Positions 1-7,728 of a stretch of DNA of 35,446 nucleotides are shown here, piece after piece (the stretch's first letter is position 1; every line of letters starts with the position of its first letter). The stretch covers positions 1 through 35,446 of the forward strand of contig QZED01000020.1 of the NCBI GenBank assembly GCA_009917405.1. Reading direction: 5' to 3'. Origin of the DNA: a bacterium c-19 (lineage in GTDB: Bacteria > Bacillota_I > Bacilli_A > Erysipelotrichales > Erysipelotrichaceae). The notes beneath the pieces are model-generated. The model was not told where the DNA came from. It was given only the letters and a program-made list of their open reading frames with translations, and did no database searches. A program made the translations under genes and the position numbers.

Positions 1-2330
1 ATATGATAACTGTTTACTCCTAAATTCGCTGTTGTTTTAATTACTCCTGTATTAGCATCTACACTGAAGAAGCTTGCATCTCCCACTCCCGGCTTTAAAC
101 CATAGTGATAAGTAGTAGTAGAACCACCGATTATATCAGGTGTACCGAGTGTTCCGTGAATTGTACCGATAATTCCCCCTATTCTGATATTGGAATCAGA
201 AGCAGTAAAGGTAGGAGTTGTAGTATTTGATGAATTAGAATGAGGTGTTACACTTCCGTCTACTTCTCGATAGATTACGATTTCTTTTTCTACAGAAGCA
301 GAATTATAGTTATCATTTCCGGTACTCGGATCATCATCCACCGTTGCTTTGATCTTTACTTTACCGAATGCACTACTTCCTGTATAAGTAATCGCACCTG
401 TATCGGGATCAATACTGATCAGTGATACGTCACCGCCGCTCACACTATAAGTGATCTTCGTTCCGGTATTTGGATTCGCAGTAGCAGTCTCATTCCAAGA
501 AGTCGCTGCATCGCTGATTGATTTCTTTGTCTGTGTTGGATTATTAAACGCGATAGTAGGAGTTGTCTTTTCTACAGTAAACGATGTACAAACCTTTTCA
601 GTCGGATCACCGCTTGTATCCACTGGATCACCGTTCACATCCACTGCAGTAATACAGAATTTATACGTACCTGCCTTTAATCCCCCGTTCACTAAATCGG
701 GCGCACCACTCTTGATTTTCACATTAAGCAGTGTACTGCTTGAAGCATTATTAGAATCTAAACCATCAATTTCAAAGTTCAAATAAGAATTATCGCCATT
801 TGTTTCCAGTGTATACGTTAATGGAGTTACTCCTGTTGGATTCGCAGTAACTTTTCCTACTGCCTGACCTGCATTCACATTTTTACTGAATTCATATTCC
901 TTACCGGCACTCGCACCACTTTGTGGTGTCTTTGTATAAGTGAGTTTATGTGGATCAACAATATCTAATTGTACTACACTTGATACCTCTGATGAATAAG
1001 CCGGATCATTTGTAGAATTGTCAAACACTTCATTTACTACAGCTATTTGATATCTTCCCTTTTCCATACTTTGTAAATTTAAACTATAAAGTTTTTGACT
1101 TCCTGTCGCATCACCTAATGGCGCATAATTAATAAAATTTCCGGCATCATCAAATATCAATGCAGAAATTGTACTATTTGGCAATAAAGTATTTCCGGAC
1201 GCTTTTACATTTATTTCACTTCCTTTTAATACTTGATAAACATTGCCCTTTAAATTTAACCTATTATTTCCCGCTTGATTCATTAATTCATACAGCGTCA
1301 CGTTCATATCGTTATTCAGCACTCTTATTTTCATGTGATCGCCTTTTGCATCTTGAGATATATTGGAATAGCCATCAGGTAATTCTGGCGCTTCAATATC
1401 GGCAATTCCGTTAACTCCTGTGGGGGACAGCGCAAATACTACCGGATTTTTTTGTATAAATATAGATGGTCGAAGTGCATAAGAAATATTATAGTTATTA
1501 GGTTTATATGCCAAAAAACCTGTATTGCCGACCGCATAATTGGTACTGTTTGTTACTGTTGTATCCACATACGCATCTAATATATGATAACCATTTTCTG
1601 CACCTCCGCCGTTATATACAAACTTTAAATCATTGGACGGTACATTAAATGCTGGATTAATCATTCCATACCCGGGTACATTTTTTGAGGCAATATCATA
1701 AAAATGTAATAAGAACGCTTGTTTACCGTAATAATTACTGATACAGTTCTCCTTCAACATTGTATAAGCATAAGTATTGCTTGTTGTTACAGTAAAAGCA
1801 CTCGTTATATTATCATAATACGTTGATAAGTGTGTGCCGATTAATCCTAAACTACCATAAGATGCCCATTGAGTATTAAAAGCATTCATAAGTGAATACA
1901 CATTTGATGATTCAAAAGGTGCAACACCGCTCGTAAAAGCAGAAGATATGGGTATCTTTGTAGTATTGTTAGTATAATAGTAATAAGTTGGTACTGAATT
2001 ATATTTCCCGATGATCGCGATAGGTGTTGTAGTCATTGCTAACCAACTGTCTTCACTCACATTTCCCGGTAAAAAATCATCACCGATGAGTTGCCATCCT
2101 ATTGAAGAACCTCCGTTTTTACCTAGATAATAACGATCGCCTTTTTTCATACCTATTTGTGTTTTGCTGCCTTGTAGATTACTCGGAGCTTTATTCACTC
2201 TGCCAGTTACACTGCCGCCCGATGTATATGAGCCTGCCGATGCAGCGCTTAAATAAGAAAAAGAAAAAGCTGAAGTCATCGTGACAGTACATATAAAAAT
2301 TAAAATTAATATCATTATCCTCTTTTTCAT
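1..2330 (-). CDS. Secreted multidomain surface protein, C-terminus beyond the window
   Basis: An open minus-strand frame runs without a stop from an ATG at 2330 to the window edge (776 full codons seen). The start is supported by an AGAGAGG site ten bases upstream. The first ~32 residues form a signal peptide: MKKR, a long hydrophobic stretch, then an A-x-A-like cleavage region (SAASA-GS). Residues ~45-310 contain YYLGKNGG, SIGWQLIG and YALRPSIF, which recall the DUF6273 family of Firmicutes surface proteins. After that come beta-rich Ig/cadherin-like modules, with phrases such as SIDPDTGAITY and FSVDANTGVIK about 90-100 residues apart. It is probably an exported, wall-associated adhesin or structural protein. 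Any sorting signal would lie left of base 1 and cannot be judged. The surface role is inferred from architecture; no ligand can be named. Confidence 0.85.
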   Translation of the reverse strand, partial: MKKRIMILILIFICTVTMTSAFSFSYLSAASAGSYTSGGSVTGRVNKAPSNLQGSKTQIGMKKGDRYYLGKNGGSSIGWQLIGDDFLPGNVSEDSWLAMTTTPIAIIGKYNSVPTYYYYTNNTTKIPISSAFTSGVAPFESSNVYSLMNAFNTQWASYGSLGLIGTHLSTYYDNITSAFTVTTSNTYAYTMLKENCISNYYGKQAFLLHFYDIASKNVPGYGMINPAFNVPSNDLKFVYNGGGAENGYHILDAYVDTTVTNSTNYAVGNTGFLAYKPNNYNISYALRPSIFIQKNPVVFALSPTGVNGIADIEAPELPDGYSNISQDAKGDHMKIRVLNNDMNVTLYELMNQAGNNRLNLKGNVYQVLKGSEINVKASGNTLLPNSTISALIFDDAGNFINYAPLGDATGSQKLYSLNLQSMEKGRYQIAVVNEVFDNSTNDPAYSSEVSSVVQLDIVDPHKLTYTKTPQSGASAGKEYEFSKNVNAGQAVGKVTANPTGVTPLTYTLETNGDNSYLNFEIDGLDSNNASSSTLLNVKIKSGAPDLVNGGLKAGTYKFCITAVDVNGDPVDTSGDPTEKVCTSFTVEKTTPTIAFNNPTQTKKSISDAATSWNETATANPNTGTKITYSVSGGDVSLISIDPDTGAITYTGSSAFGKVKIKATVDDDPSTGNDNYNSASVEKEIVIYREVDGSVTPHSNSSNTTTPTFTASDSNIRIGGIIGTIHGTLGTPDIIGGSTTTYHYGLKPGVGDASFFSVDANTGVIKTTANLGVNSYH

Positions 2331-2590
2331 CGTTCTCGTTCCTCTCTGTTTGACGCTTTGCTTATTTCCCTAGATACTCAGTGTGGCATTTACATAGTCT
2401 TTCAATACAACGCCACAAGACAAAATGAAAAGGTTCAAAAAAATTGTTTTTTTTATAGACATTTTTATTTTCAGACGATAATTAAAATAAAAATTAAGAC
2501 TTCAAGGAAACAACACGATAAAAAAACAATTCAACAAACATCAATAATTCACAATAAAATCAGCATTACAAAAATATAAACAAATATAAA

Positions 2591-3658
2591 TTAGTCCACA
2601 TTAAATTTCTGATAAAGACGCTCAAAAGAATTTGCGATCCCCTGCTTGACCAAAGATTCATAATAAATATTATTCATTCTTTTTAATTGTTCATAAATCG
2701 GTCTGATTTCCATAAATTCAGCTTTCGTTAAAGCATTGATTTCATCCTCACAACAGAGCCAAAGCTTTAAATTAAAATACGCGCTTTCTGATGTTGAAAT
2801 TTGTTTATTGAATAGCTGATAAGTAGGAAAAGCATCCTTTGCGGTTATTTCTTCCTCATGATCGAAAGAAAAGTTATGCTGATAAAAATCAAATGCTAAC
2901 GATCCCGCTGTTACGGATGAAAAAAGCAGAATTCCGGCAACGATAACTTTCATGCTGGTGATCGAAGAAAACATCGAAGTTAATCTCATAGATTTTTTTG
3001 AAACAATCGGTAAAGTCGGAATCGAATTACCTGCGGCTTCCAGCAAAAGTGCACCTGTAATCGCTTCGCCGAATGAATGGAAATTCAACTTGATGCCTTC
3101 TCTTGCTTCATATTTTTTTACTTTTTCCTTTAATGCATCACGAGCATAGGACAAACGACTTTTTACCGTACCGACAGGAATCTCTAAGCGGCTGGCAATT
3201 TCATCCAAGCGCAATTCTTCTAAATAAAACATTACTAAAACCTCACGCTGTCCCTTGGAAAGCTCATTGATAAATTTTCTGATGAGTTGACAGTCGCTGA
3301 CATTACGTGAATTTTCATGCGGAATTAAATAACTGCGCTCTTCAATACTGCTGTTTTGTATCATCGGCTGTTCACAATCGATATTGATATAACGATTTTT
3401 ACGAAACAGATTTTTGCATTTTGATAAAGTGATACGATTTAACCAATATTTAAAAGCCTGTGGATTTTGCAAAGTATGTATAGTTCGCTTTACCTCTAAA
3501 AAGGTTTCCTGTACAATATCTTTTGCATCAGCATCATTCTTTGTATGCTTATAAGCGATATAATACACCAGCCGCTCATATTGACGATATAAGTCATTAA
3601 ATGCTGTTTCATTGCCGGCAATCGCTTCTGTTATCAAATTCAATTCCTCTGTCGTCAT
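2591..3658 (-). CDS. ECF-type sigma-70 family factor with a C-terminal membrane extension
   Basis: The first ~185 residues are a normal ECF sigma factor. Region 2 contains YERLVYYIAYKHTKNDADAKD followed by IVQETFLEV, and region 4.2 has the helix-turn-helix RLDEIASRLEIPVGTVKSRL. It should direct RNA polymerase to a dedicated promoter set. Unlike a typical ECF factor of ~180 residues, it continues to 355. A stretch at ~192-217 is followed by one probable transmembrane helix at ~236-256 (SMKVIVAGILLFSSVTAGSL) and then ~95 further residues. A GTG start at 3667 is possible, but AAGGAG lies eight bases before the ATG at 3658 and overlaps that GTG, so the ATG is chosen. No separate anti-sigma gene is adjacent. 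A good sigma-A promoter precedes it. Domain assignment is secure; a self-contained membrane sensor is an inference. Confidence 0.9.
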   Translation of the reverse strand: MTTEELNLITEAIAGNETAFNDLYRQYERLVYYIAYKHTKNDADAKDIVQETFLEVKRTIHTLQNPQAFKYWLNRITLSKCKNLFRKNRYINIDCEQPMIQNSSIEERSYLIPHENSRNVSDCQLIRKFINELSKGQREVLVMFYLEELRLDEIASRLEIPVGTVKSRLSYARDALKEKVKKYEAREGIKLNFHSFGEAITGALLLEAAGNSIPTLPIVSKKSMRLTSMFSSITSMKVIVAGILLFSSVTAGSLAFDFYQHNFSFDHEEEITAKDAFPTYQLFNKQISTSESAYFNLKLWLCCEDEINALTKAEFMEIRPIYEQLKRMNNIYYESLVKQGIANSFERLYQKFNVD

Positions 3659-3678
3659 ATCCAACACTCCTTATTATC

Positions 3679-3707
3679 ATCATAAAGCAGAATTGCCGGT
3701 TAGTCAA
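3679..3707 (-). promoter_or_regulatory. Sigma-A-type promoter of the sigma factor gene
   Basis: On the minus strand TTGACT (3702-3707) is followed after 17 bases by TATGAT (3679-3684), 21 bases before the ATG at 3658. The leader is very short and carries the AAGGAG ribosome site. This looks like housekeeping rather than autoregulated ECF transcription. Confidence 0.7.
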
Positions 3708-3896
3708 TTAAAATTTTACAAATTTCATAATTTTATAAATTAATTAACATTGTATTTTACATTTATGTAGAAACATCAGGTATCTCGCTTTCTATATTAT
3801 ATATTACAACCGCATAAAACAAAAAAAACGCATTCCGAAATTGAAAAATTTTCTTCAAATCGAAAATACGAAAACCTTAAGATTTTATCAAATGAT

Positions 3897-4433
3897 TTAA
3901 TGCTTTAATAAGCGATAAAAAGTAACTGCATACAGCATAAATGCATTCGCAAAAACAATGAATGTGACCAACATACAGGCGTGAATGAGCCAAAGCGGCA
4001 GTTCATAACACGCGATGAGGATAACCGTCACTACATAAAATACTGCGGTAGCTACCTTACCGTACCATTTTGCGCCGTTTAAGCGTCTTCCTTTCTTCAG
4101 ACCGATCATACAGCAAATGCCTTGAAATGCCTCTTTTATTATAAACAAAATAAATAAACCGATCATTTGCGAATAGCGACTGCATAAGGCAATTACAATC
4201 GCCAGCTGCATCGCTTTATCGGCAAGCGGATCAATGATTTTTCCAAGCTCTGTAATCATGTCACATCTGCGTGCGATTTGTCCGTCTAAACAATCGGTAA
4301 TACCACCCAAAACAATCATAGCCGCTCCCCATTCGTATTCCCCTTTCCAGTATAAATAACTAAAAGCGAACACTAATAAAAAGCGAATATAGCACAGAAT
4401 ATTGGGAATTGAAAATATTTCCTTTTTACTCAT
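3897..4433 (-). CDS. pgsA: CDP-alcohol phosphatidyltransferase (PgsA-like phosphatidylglycerophosphate synthase)
   Basis: This integral membrane enzyme of ~178 residues has the full CDP-alcohol phosphotransferase signature D-x2-D-G-x2-A-R-x8-G-x3-D-x3-D, read here as DCLDGQIARR ... GKIIDPLADK. The family joins CDP-diacylglycerol to an alcohol; for this length and pattern the usual acceptor is glycerol-3-phosphate, giving phosphatidylglycerol phosphate. Several hydrophobic helices flank the motif, as is normal. An in-frame ATG 39 bases upstream (4472) has no ribosome site, whereas the ATG at 4433 follows GAGAGGTG by four bases, so the shorter start is used. It is transcribed alone. Cardiolipin synthase of the same fold or another head group cannot be excluded from sequence alone. 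A second pgsA paralogue elsewhere is possible. Confidence 0.85.
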   Translation of the reverse strand: MSKKEIFSIPNILCYIRFLLVFAFSYLYWKGEYEWGAAMIVLGGITDCLDGQIARRCDMITELGKIIDPLADKAMQLAIVIALCSRYSQMIGLFILFIIKEAFQGICCMIGLKKGRRLNGAKWYGKVATAVFYVVTVILIACYELPLWLIHACMLVTFIVFANAFMLYAVTFYRLLKH

Positions 4434-4500
4434 GGTACACCTCTCATTTTTAATACTATCATAATTTGACATTATAAGCTATTAGTATTTAATAAGTAGT

Positions 4501-4509
4501 ATTATAGCA
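4501..4509 (-). promoter_or_regulatory. Extended -10 element upstream of pgsA
   Basis: Minus-strand TGCTATAAT gives a perfect -10 hexamer with the extended TGn, about 70 bases before the chosen ATG. No convincing -35 is seen. Confidence 0.4.
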
Positions 4510-4616
4510 CTTTTTTCTAAAGAGACATAGGTCCATTACTTAAAAAAAAGTGATTTTCACATACTTTTACAAAATTTCAACAAAATTCTGCTTAGGATAA
4601 GCGTTATTATATAGGC

Positions 4617-4741
4617 GAGTTAAGCGAATCCCCTATCGTTTAACTCAGTATGTAGTCATTCTCCCTAATGATAATTCATACAATTTTTCTATCCCTTAAA
4701 CAAAAGAAAAACACTGTGTCCCCCACAGTGTTTTTCTTTTT
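4617..4741 (+). ncRNA. Candidate C-rich small regulatory RNA
   Basis: This ~300-base gap holds no gene but shows an ordered element. A -10-like TATTAT (4605-4610) predicts a start near 4617. At 4617-4646 lies an 11-pair stem (GAGTTAAGCGA with TCGTTTAACTC, one G-U pair) closing the loop ATCCCCTA. Unpaired stretches with TCCC at 4662-4665 and 4692-4695 follow. The element ends in a 17-pair terminator hairpin with a TCCCC(C) loop and a T-run. UCCC loops are a known hallmark of Firmicutes small RNAs that pair with Shine-Dalgarno sequences. The -35 is weak and nothing here proves transcription, so this is an inference from structure. Confidence 0.35.
4702..4740. terminator. Bidirectional intrinsic terminator
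   Basis: A perfect 17-base inverted repeat (4702-4718 with 4724-4740) closes a five-base TCCCC loop. It has A-runs on the left and T-runs on the right, so it can end transcription from either side. It abuts the stop codon of the esterase gene (4740-4742) and would also end the candidate small RNA. Confidence 0.9.
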
Positions 4742-5489
4742 ACAGTATAAATTGCAGGAAATAAACTAATTGTTTTTTCCACCAATACCAGTCATGAGCA
4801 ACATCATAACCCCAGAAATCGATCCAGGCATCAATTTCTTTTTCTGCCAAAATCGTTTCCATTTTATGCAGGGAATTCACCATATCTTGTTCCCAAGCTC
4901 CGCGTCCGCAACAGAAAATAATTTCAGCTTTTTTGTATAGCTCCATATGCGGATGATCCTTCGGCATATCGCGAAGATAATCCAACGGGGAGTTATGATA
5001 CAGCAGTTCATCGGAATAATCATGGAAGAAATAGCTTGCTTCAAAAATACCGCTGTGTGATAACAATACATCGAAAATATCGGGACGGCGTAAAAATGCA
5101 TTGGCCGCATGATAACCGCCCATACTGCACCCGGTAGCTATAATGCCCTTTGTTTCCTTATGCTCATATGTGCTGATTTCATAAATACGCGGTACTAATT
5201 CGTTGATGATATATTGAAACCAACGCTCCTGTTGTTGAGAGCGTTCTTTAGGATCACCATCCTGCTTACTAAAGGTTTCCAAGTCGATAGAGTCGCAACA
5301 GAACATTTGTATTTTACCAGCATCGATATATTCCTTGGCGGCTTCAATCATGCCGAAATTCTCATAGTCAAAAAAGCGTCCGTCCTGCGGCGGGAATACA
5401 AGACACGGCTTACCTGCATGTCCAAATACCTTAAATTCCATATCACGATTCAATTCATGAGAAAATTCTTTATAATATTCAACCTTCAT
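4740..5489 (-). CDS. Alpha/beta-hydrolase, putative esterase family
   Basis: This is a 249-residue cytoplasmic-looking hydrolase without signal peptide or membrane helix. The nucleophile elbow is G120-C-S122-M-G124 in ATGCSMGGYHAANAFLRRP, typical of the esterase D/antigen 85-like 'putative esterase' family. A late conserved His (H232, in GYDVAHDWYWW) is the probable catalytic base. The family cleaves carboxylic esters, and some members act on ferric-siderophore or S-formylglutathione esters; the substrate here is unknown. The ATG at 5489 follows AGGAGG by eight bases. An in-frame start 39 bases upstream has no such site. The first 11 bases overlap the end of the ATP-grasp gene upstream, so the two are translationally coupled and probably act in one pathway. 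Confidence 0.85.
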   Translation of the reverse strand: MKVEYYKEFSHELNRDMEFKVFGHAGKPCLVFPPQDGRFFDYENFGMIEAAKEYIDAGKIQMFCCDSIDLETFSKQDGDPKERSQQQERWFQYIINELVPRIYEISTYEHKETKGIIATGCSMGGYHAANAFLRRPDIFDVLLSHSGIFEASYFFHDYSDELLYHNSPLDYLRDMPKDHPHMELYKKAEIIFCCGRGAWEQDMVNSLHKMETILAEKEIDAWIDFWGYDVAHDWYWWKKQLVYFLQFIL

Positions 5490-6690
5490 TTGTATGTCCT
5501 CCTGCTTCTTCTTGTATAAAATTAACAAAGGCTTTTACTTCCCGCATCGTTTTAAAACATGCTGTATACATTTGATTACCCATTGCATCAGATAAAACCT
5601 CCGGCATTCGTTCTTCCATAACGATGAAATCACGGTAAATATTCATGACCTCTTGATGTGTATGACGATAGCTATGTGTATCTCGACGGGATGCAAATAC
5701 GCAGATATACGGGCGTTTTTTCGTATCGATCTTGGTTTGATCATAGCGTACCATATCCGCCCATATCTGATAGACATCAAGACTGTTCGCATAGTTCATC
5801 ATGTCGGGGGTATAGCCACCCGGGGGACGCATATTTACCTCTAAACCGATCAAGTCACCGGCTTTTCCGAGTCCTTTTTTATCTTCTAACATGCGGAAGA
5901 ATTCAAAATGAAAGAAGCGCCTTTCACACGGAAATGCCTGAACCGCCCGCTGTCCTGTCGCTAAAAGATCAGGCTCTAACTCCCGTTGGCTGTAATATAC
6001 AAGATGGTCCTTGGCTTGAACAATTTCCATGATCGGGGTCGGAAACACATGGCTTGTATAAAATAAAATTTCTTTTTTTGAATTGGTAACACCGTCAAAG
6101 GAACAAATATAGCCGGGGACATATTCTTCCATGATGTATTGTGTATTCGGCAAATGTGCATAAAAACAAATTAACTGTTCCTCATTTTCAATTTTATAGG
6201 TTGCACTTGCTCCTACACCGATATCAGGCTTTACAATCAAGGGATATCCAACCTTTTTTACAAAAGCCTTTCCATCTTTTAAGGTAGAAACAAGATGCCA
6301 GCGCGCTGTCTTGATCCCTGCTTTTTCATAATATGCTTTCATTTTCGATTTATGTTGAATATTTCTGGCTTCTTCGCCTACATAGCCGCTGGTGATATGA
6401 AAATCCTGTCGCAATCGCGCATCTTGATCCATCCAATATTCATTATTTGATTCCAGCCAGTCAATTTTACCGTACTTAAAAGTAAAATATGCGACTGCTC
6501 GCAGCATTTCATCATAACTCTCCATATTGCTGACATAATAGTATTCATCTAATGCTGAACGCGTTTCATTGGAAAGCTGCTCATATGCAGTATCGCCAAT
6601 ACCCAAAACTCTGATTCCGTTTCTTTTTAAACGATCACAGAAATTCCAATAAGTTCGGGGAAACTGCGGTGAAATGTAAATAAAATTCAT
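5479..6690 (-). CDS. ATP-grasp domain protein (carboxylate-amine ligase type)
   Basis: The 403-residue protein has an N-terminal Rossmann-like pre-ATP-grasp part (MNFIYISPQFP...), then the ATP-grasp fold. HKSKMKAYYEKAGI (~113-126) matches the usual entry helix. PLIVKPDIGVGASAT (~150-163) carries the ATP-contacting Lys and glycine loop. YIMEEYVPG (~185-193) is the hinge strand, and GLEVNMRPPGGY (~300) carries the Glu and Asn that hold magnesium. Members activate a carboxylate as acyl-phosphate and join it to an amine or thiol. It resembles the carbamoyl-phosphate-synthase-like and peptide-ligase branches, but the substrates cannot be told. AGGAG lies ten bases before the ATG. The downstream esterase overlaps it by 11 bases. 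Confidence 0.85.
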   Translation of the reverse strand: MNFIYISPQFPRTYWNFCDRLKRNGIRVLGIGDTAYEQLSNETRSALDEYYYVSNMESYDEMLRAVAYFTFKYGKIDWLESNNEYWMDQDARLRQDFHITSGYVGEEARNIQHKSKMKAYYEKAGIKTARWHLVSTLKDGKAFVKKVGYPLIVKPDIGVGASATYKIENEEQLICFYAHLPNTQYIMEEYVPGYICSFDGVTNSKKEILFYTSHVFPTPIMEIVQAKDHLVYYSQRELEPDLLATGQRAVQAFPCERRFFHFEFFRMLEDKKGLGKAGDLIGLEVNMRPPGGYTPDMMNYANSLDVYQIWADMVRYDQTKIDTKKRPYICVFASRRDTHSYRHTHQEVMNIYRDFIVMEERMPEVLSDAMGNQMYTACFKTMREVKAFVNFIQEEAGGHTNEG

Positions 6691-6758
6691 TTATTATCAA
6701 CTCCTAAACACAATAATATTTTATCATATTCAGAAGTATAAGAAAATATTTTCATTTA

Positions 6759-7352
6759 CTAATCTCGATAAAAATGCTGCAAATCACGCCGTTTATCAGC
6801 TTCATCTAAAATTCTTAAGATTCTGATCGGATTGCCGACCGCAAGTGCATTTGCCGGTATTTCTTTCGTTACGACACTGCCGCTGCCGATTACAGCTCCC
6901 GCATGGATGGTAACGCCGGGATTAATTACCGTGTTGCCACCAATCCATACATCGTCTTCAATCAGAATCGGAAGTGCGTATTCCAAGCCTTGTCGGCGCA
7001 ATTCATGATGAAGCGGATGTGTTGCCGTAAATATTGAGACATTGGGTCCGATCAATACACGATCTTTTATGACAATCGGGGCGCAATCCAGCATCACACA
7101 GTTGCGATTTGCATAAAATTCATCACCGACTGTTATATGAAAGCCGTAATCACAATAAAAATTCGATTCAATATGAAACTTTCCTTCGGCATGAATTAAT
7201 GTACTTAACAGTGCATTTCGCTCTTTAATGTGACTCGGTGGTATTTGATTGTACGCAAATAAGATGTCTTTGCATGTACTACGTGCCTCGATCAAAGCAG
7301 GATCGTCCGCATAATAGAGATAACCCTTTTTCATTTTTGTAAGTTCGTCCAT
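6759..7352 (-). CDS. maa: Hexapeptide-repeat sugar O-acetyltransferase (maltose/galactoside acetyltransferase type)
   Basis: This 197-residue member of the LacA/Maa family has the N-terminal maltose-acetyltransferase helices (MKKGYLYYADDPALIEAR) and then a left-handed beta helix of hexapeptide turns (IVIKDRVLIGPNVSIF, VWIGGNTVINPGVTI, AVIGSGSVVTKEIP). The catalytic His is in ATHP (~H112). It transfers acetyl from acetyl-CoA to a sugar hydroxyl in the cytoplasm. AGGAGG stands six bases before the ATG at 7352, while an ATG at 7358 abuts it, so 7352 is chosen. It begins only 45 bases after the T7SS operon ends, across a hairpin, so it may receive read-through. The exact sugar is not predictable; nodulation-type acceptors are possible. 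Confidence 0.88.
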   Translation of the reverse strand: MDELTKMKKGYLYYADDPALIEARSTCKDILFAYNQIPPSHIKERNALLSTLIHAEGKFHIESNFYCDYGFHITVGDEFYANRNCVMLDCAPIVIKDRVLIGPNVSIFTATHPLHHELRRQGLEYALPILIEDDVWIGGNTVINPGVTIHAGAVIGSGSVVTKEIPANALAVGNPIRILRILDEADKRRDLQHFYRD

Positions 7353-7362
7353 AGTCATCCTC

Positions 7363-7391
7363 CTAAAATAAAGGGATCGCTAAACGATCCC
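7363..7391 (-). terminator. Terminator/attenuator at the end of the T7SS operon
   Basis: GGGATCG (7373-7379) pairs with CGATCCC (7385-7391) around a five-base loop. On the minus strand it is followed by TTTATTTT, just after the DUF4176 stop and just before the acetyltransferase ribosome site. The stem is short and the tail imperfect, so partial read-through is plausible. Confidence 0.65.
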
Positions 7392-7397
7392 CAAGTG

Positions 7398-7673
7398 TTA
7401 CAGCTGTAATTCCTTACAGCGTTTTTGAATAAATTGCTGAAGCATTTCTTCTTCCTGATCCTGAAAGCCGGTAAAGCAAAGCTCTTCAATATCTTCATGC
7501 TGAAAAAGAAATAATTCTTCGGGATCTAAAATTCCTTCTGGATAATAGCATGCACAGTAATCGAAAACTTTCTGATCACTTTCACGCATTTGTAAACGAC
7601 CGCAAATCATAATTCGTTTTGTGCCGTTTTTTAATCGAACAATACTTCCTAACGGATAAAACTTTTTTTTCAT
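7398..7673 (-). CDS. DUF4176 family protein, T7SS accessory
   Basis: The 91-residue soluble protein fits the DUF4176 pattern: FYPLGSIVRLKNGTKRIMICGR near the start (LPLGS-V-L-GG-K-LMI-GR in the family), then DYCACYYPEGILDPEELFLFQHEDIEELCFTGFQDQEEE. DUF4176 proteins are recurrent neighbours of WXG/LXG effectors in Firmicutes T7SS loci and are thought to help target effectors to the secretion machine. The ATG at 7673 follows GAAAGGA and is preferred to an upstream in-frame ATG (7706) with no site. It is the last gene of the operon, 55 bases after the effector-like gene. A chaperone role is inferred from family and position; immunity to the effector is a less likely alternative. Confidence 0.8.
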   Translation of the reverse strand: MKKKFYPLGSIVRLKNGTKRIMICGRLQMRESDQKVFDYCACYYPEGILDPEELFLFQHEDIEELCFTGFQDQEEEMLQQFIQKRCKELQL

Positions 7674-7728
7674 TTTTATAGTCCTTTCTGTTATAGCATA
7701 ACGCAATTATAAGCTTGCGTCAATCCTT

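Noticed and set aside
2358..2579. Plus-strand frame of 73 codons in the gap between the surface protein and the sigma factor
   Set aside because: It has extremely AT-rich, low-complexity content, no ribosome site and no domain. It overlaps the likely promoter region of the surface gene.
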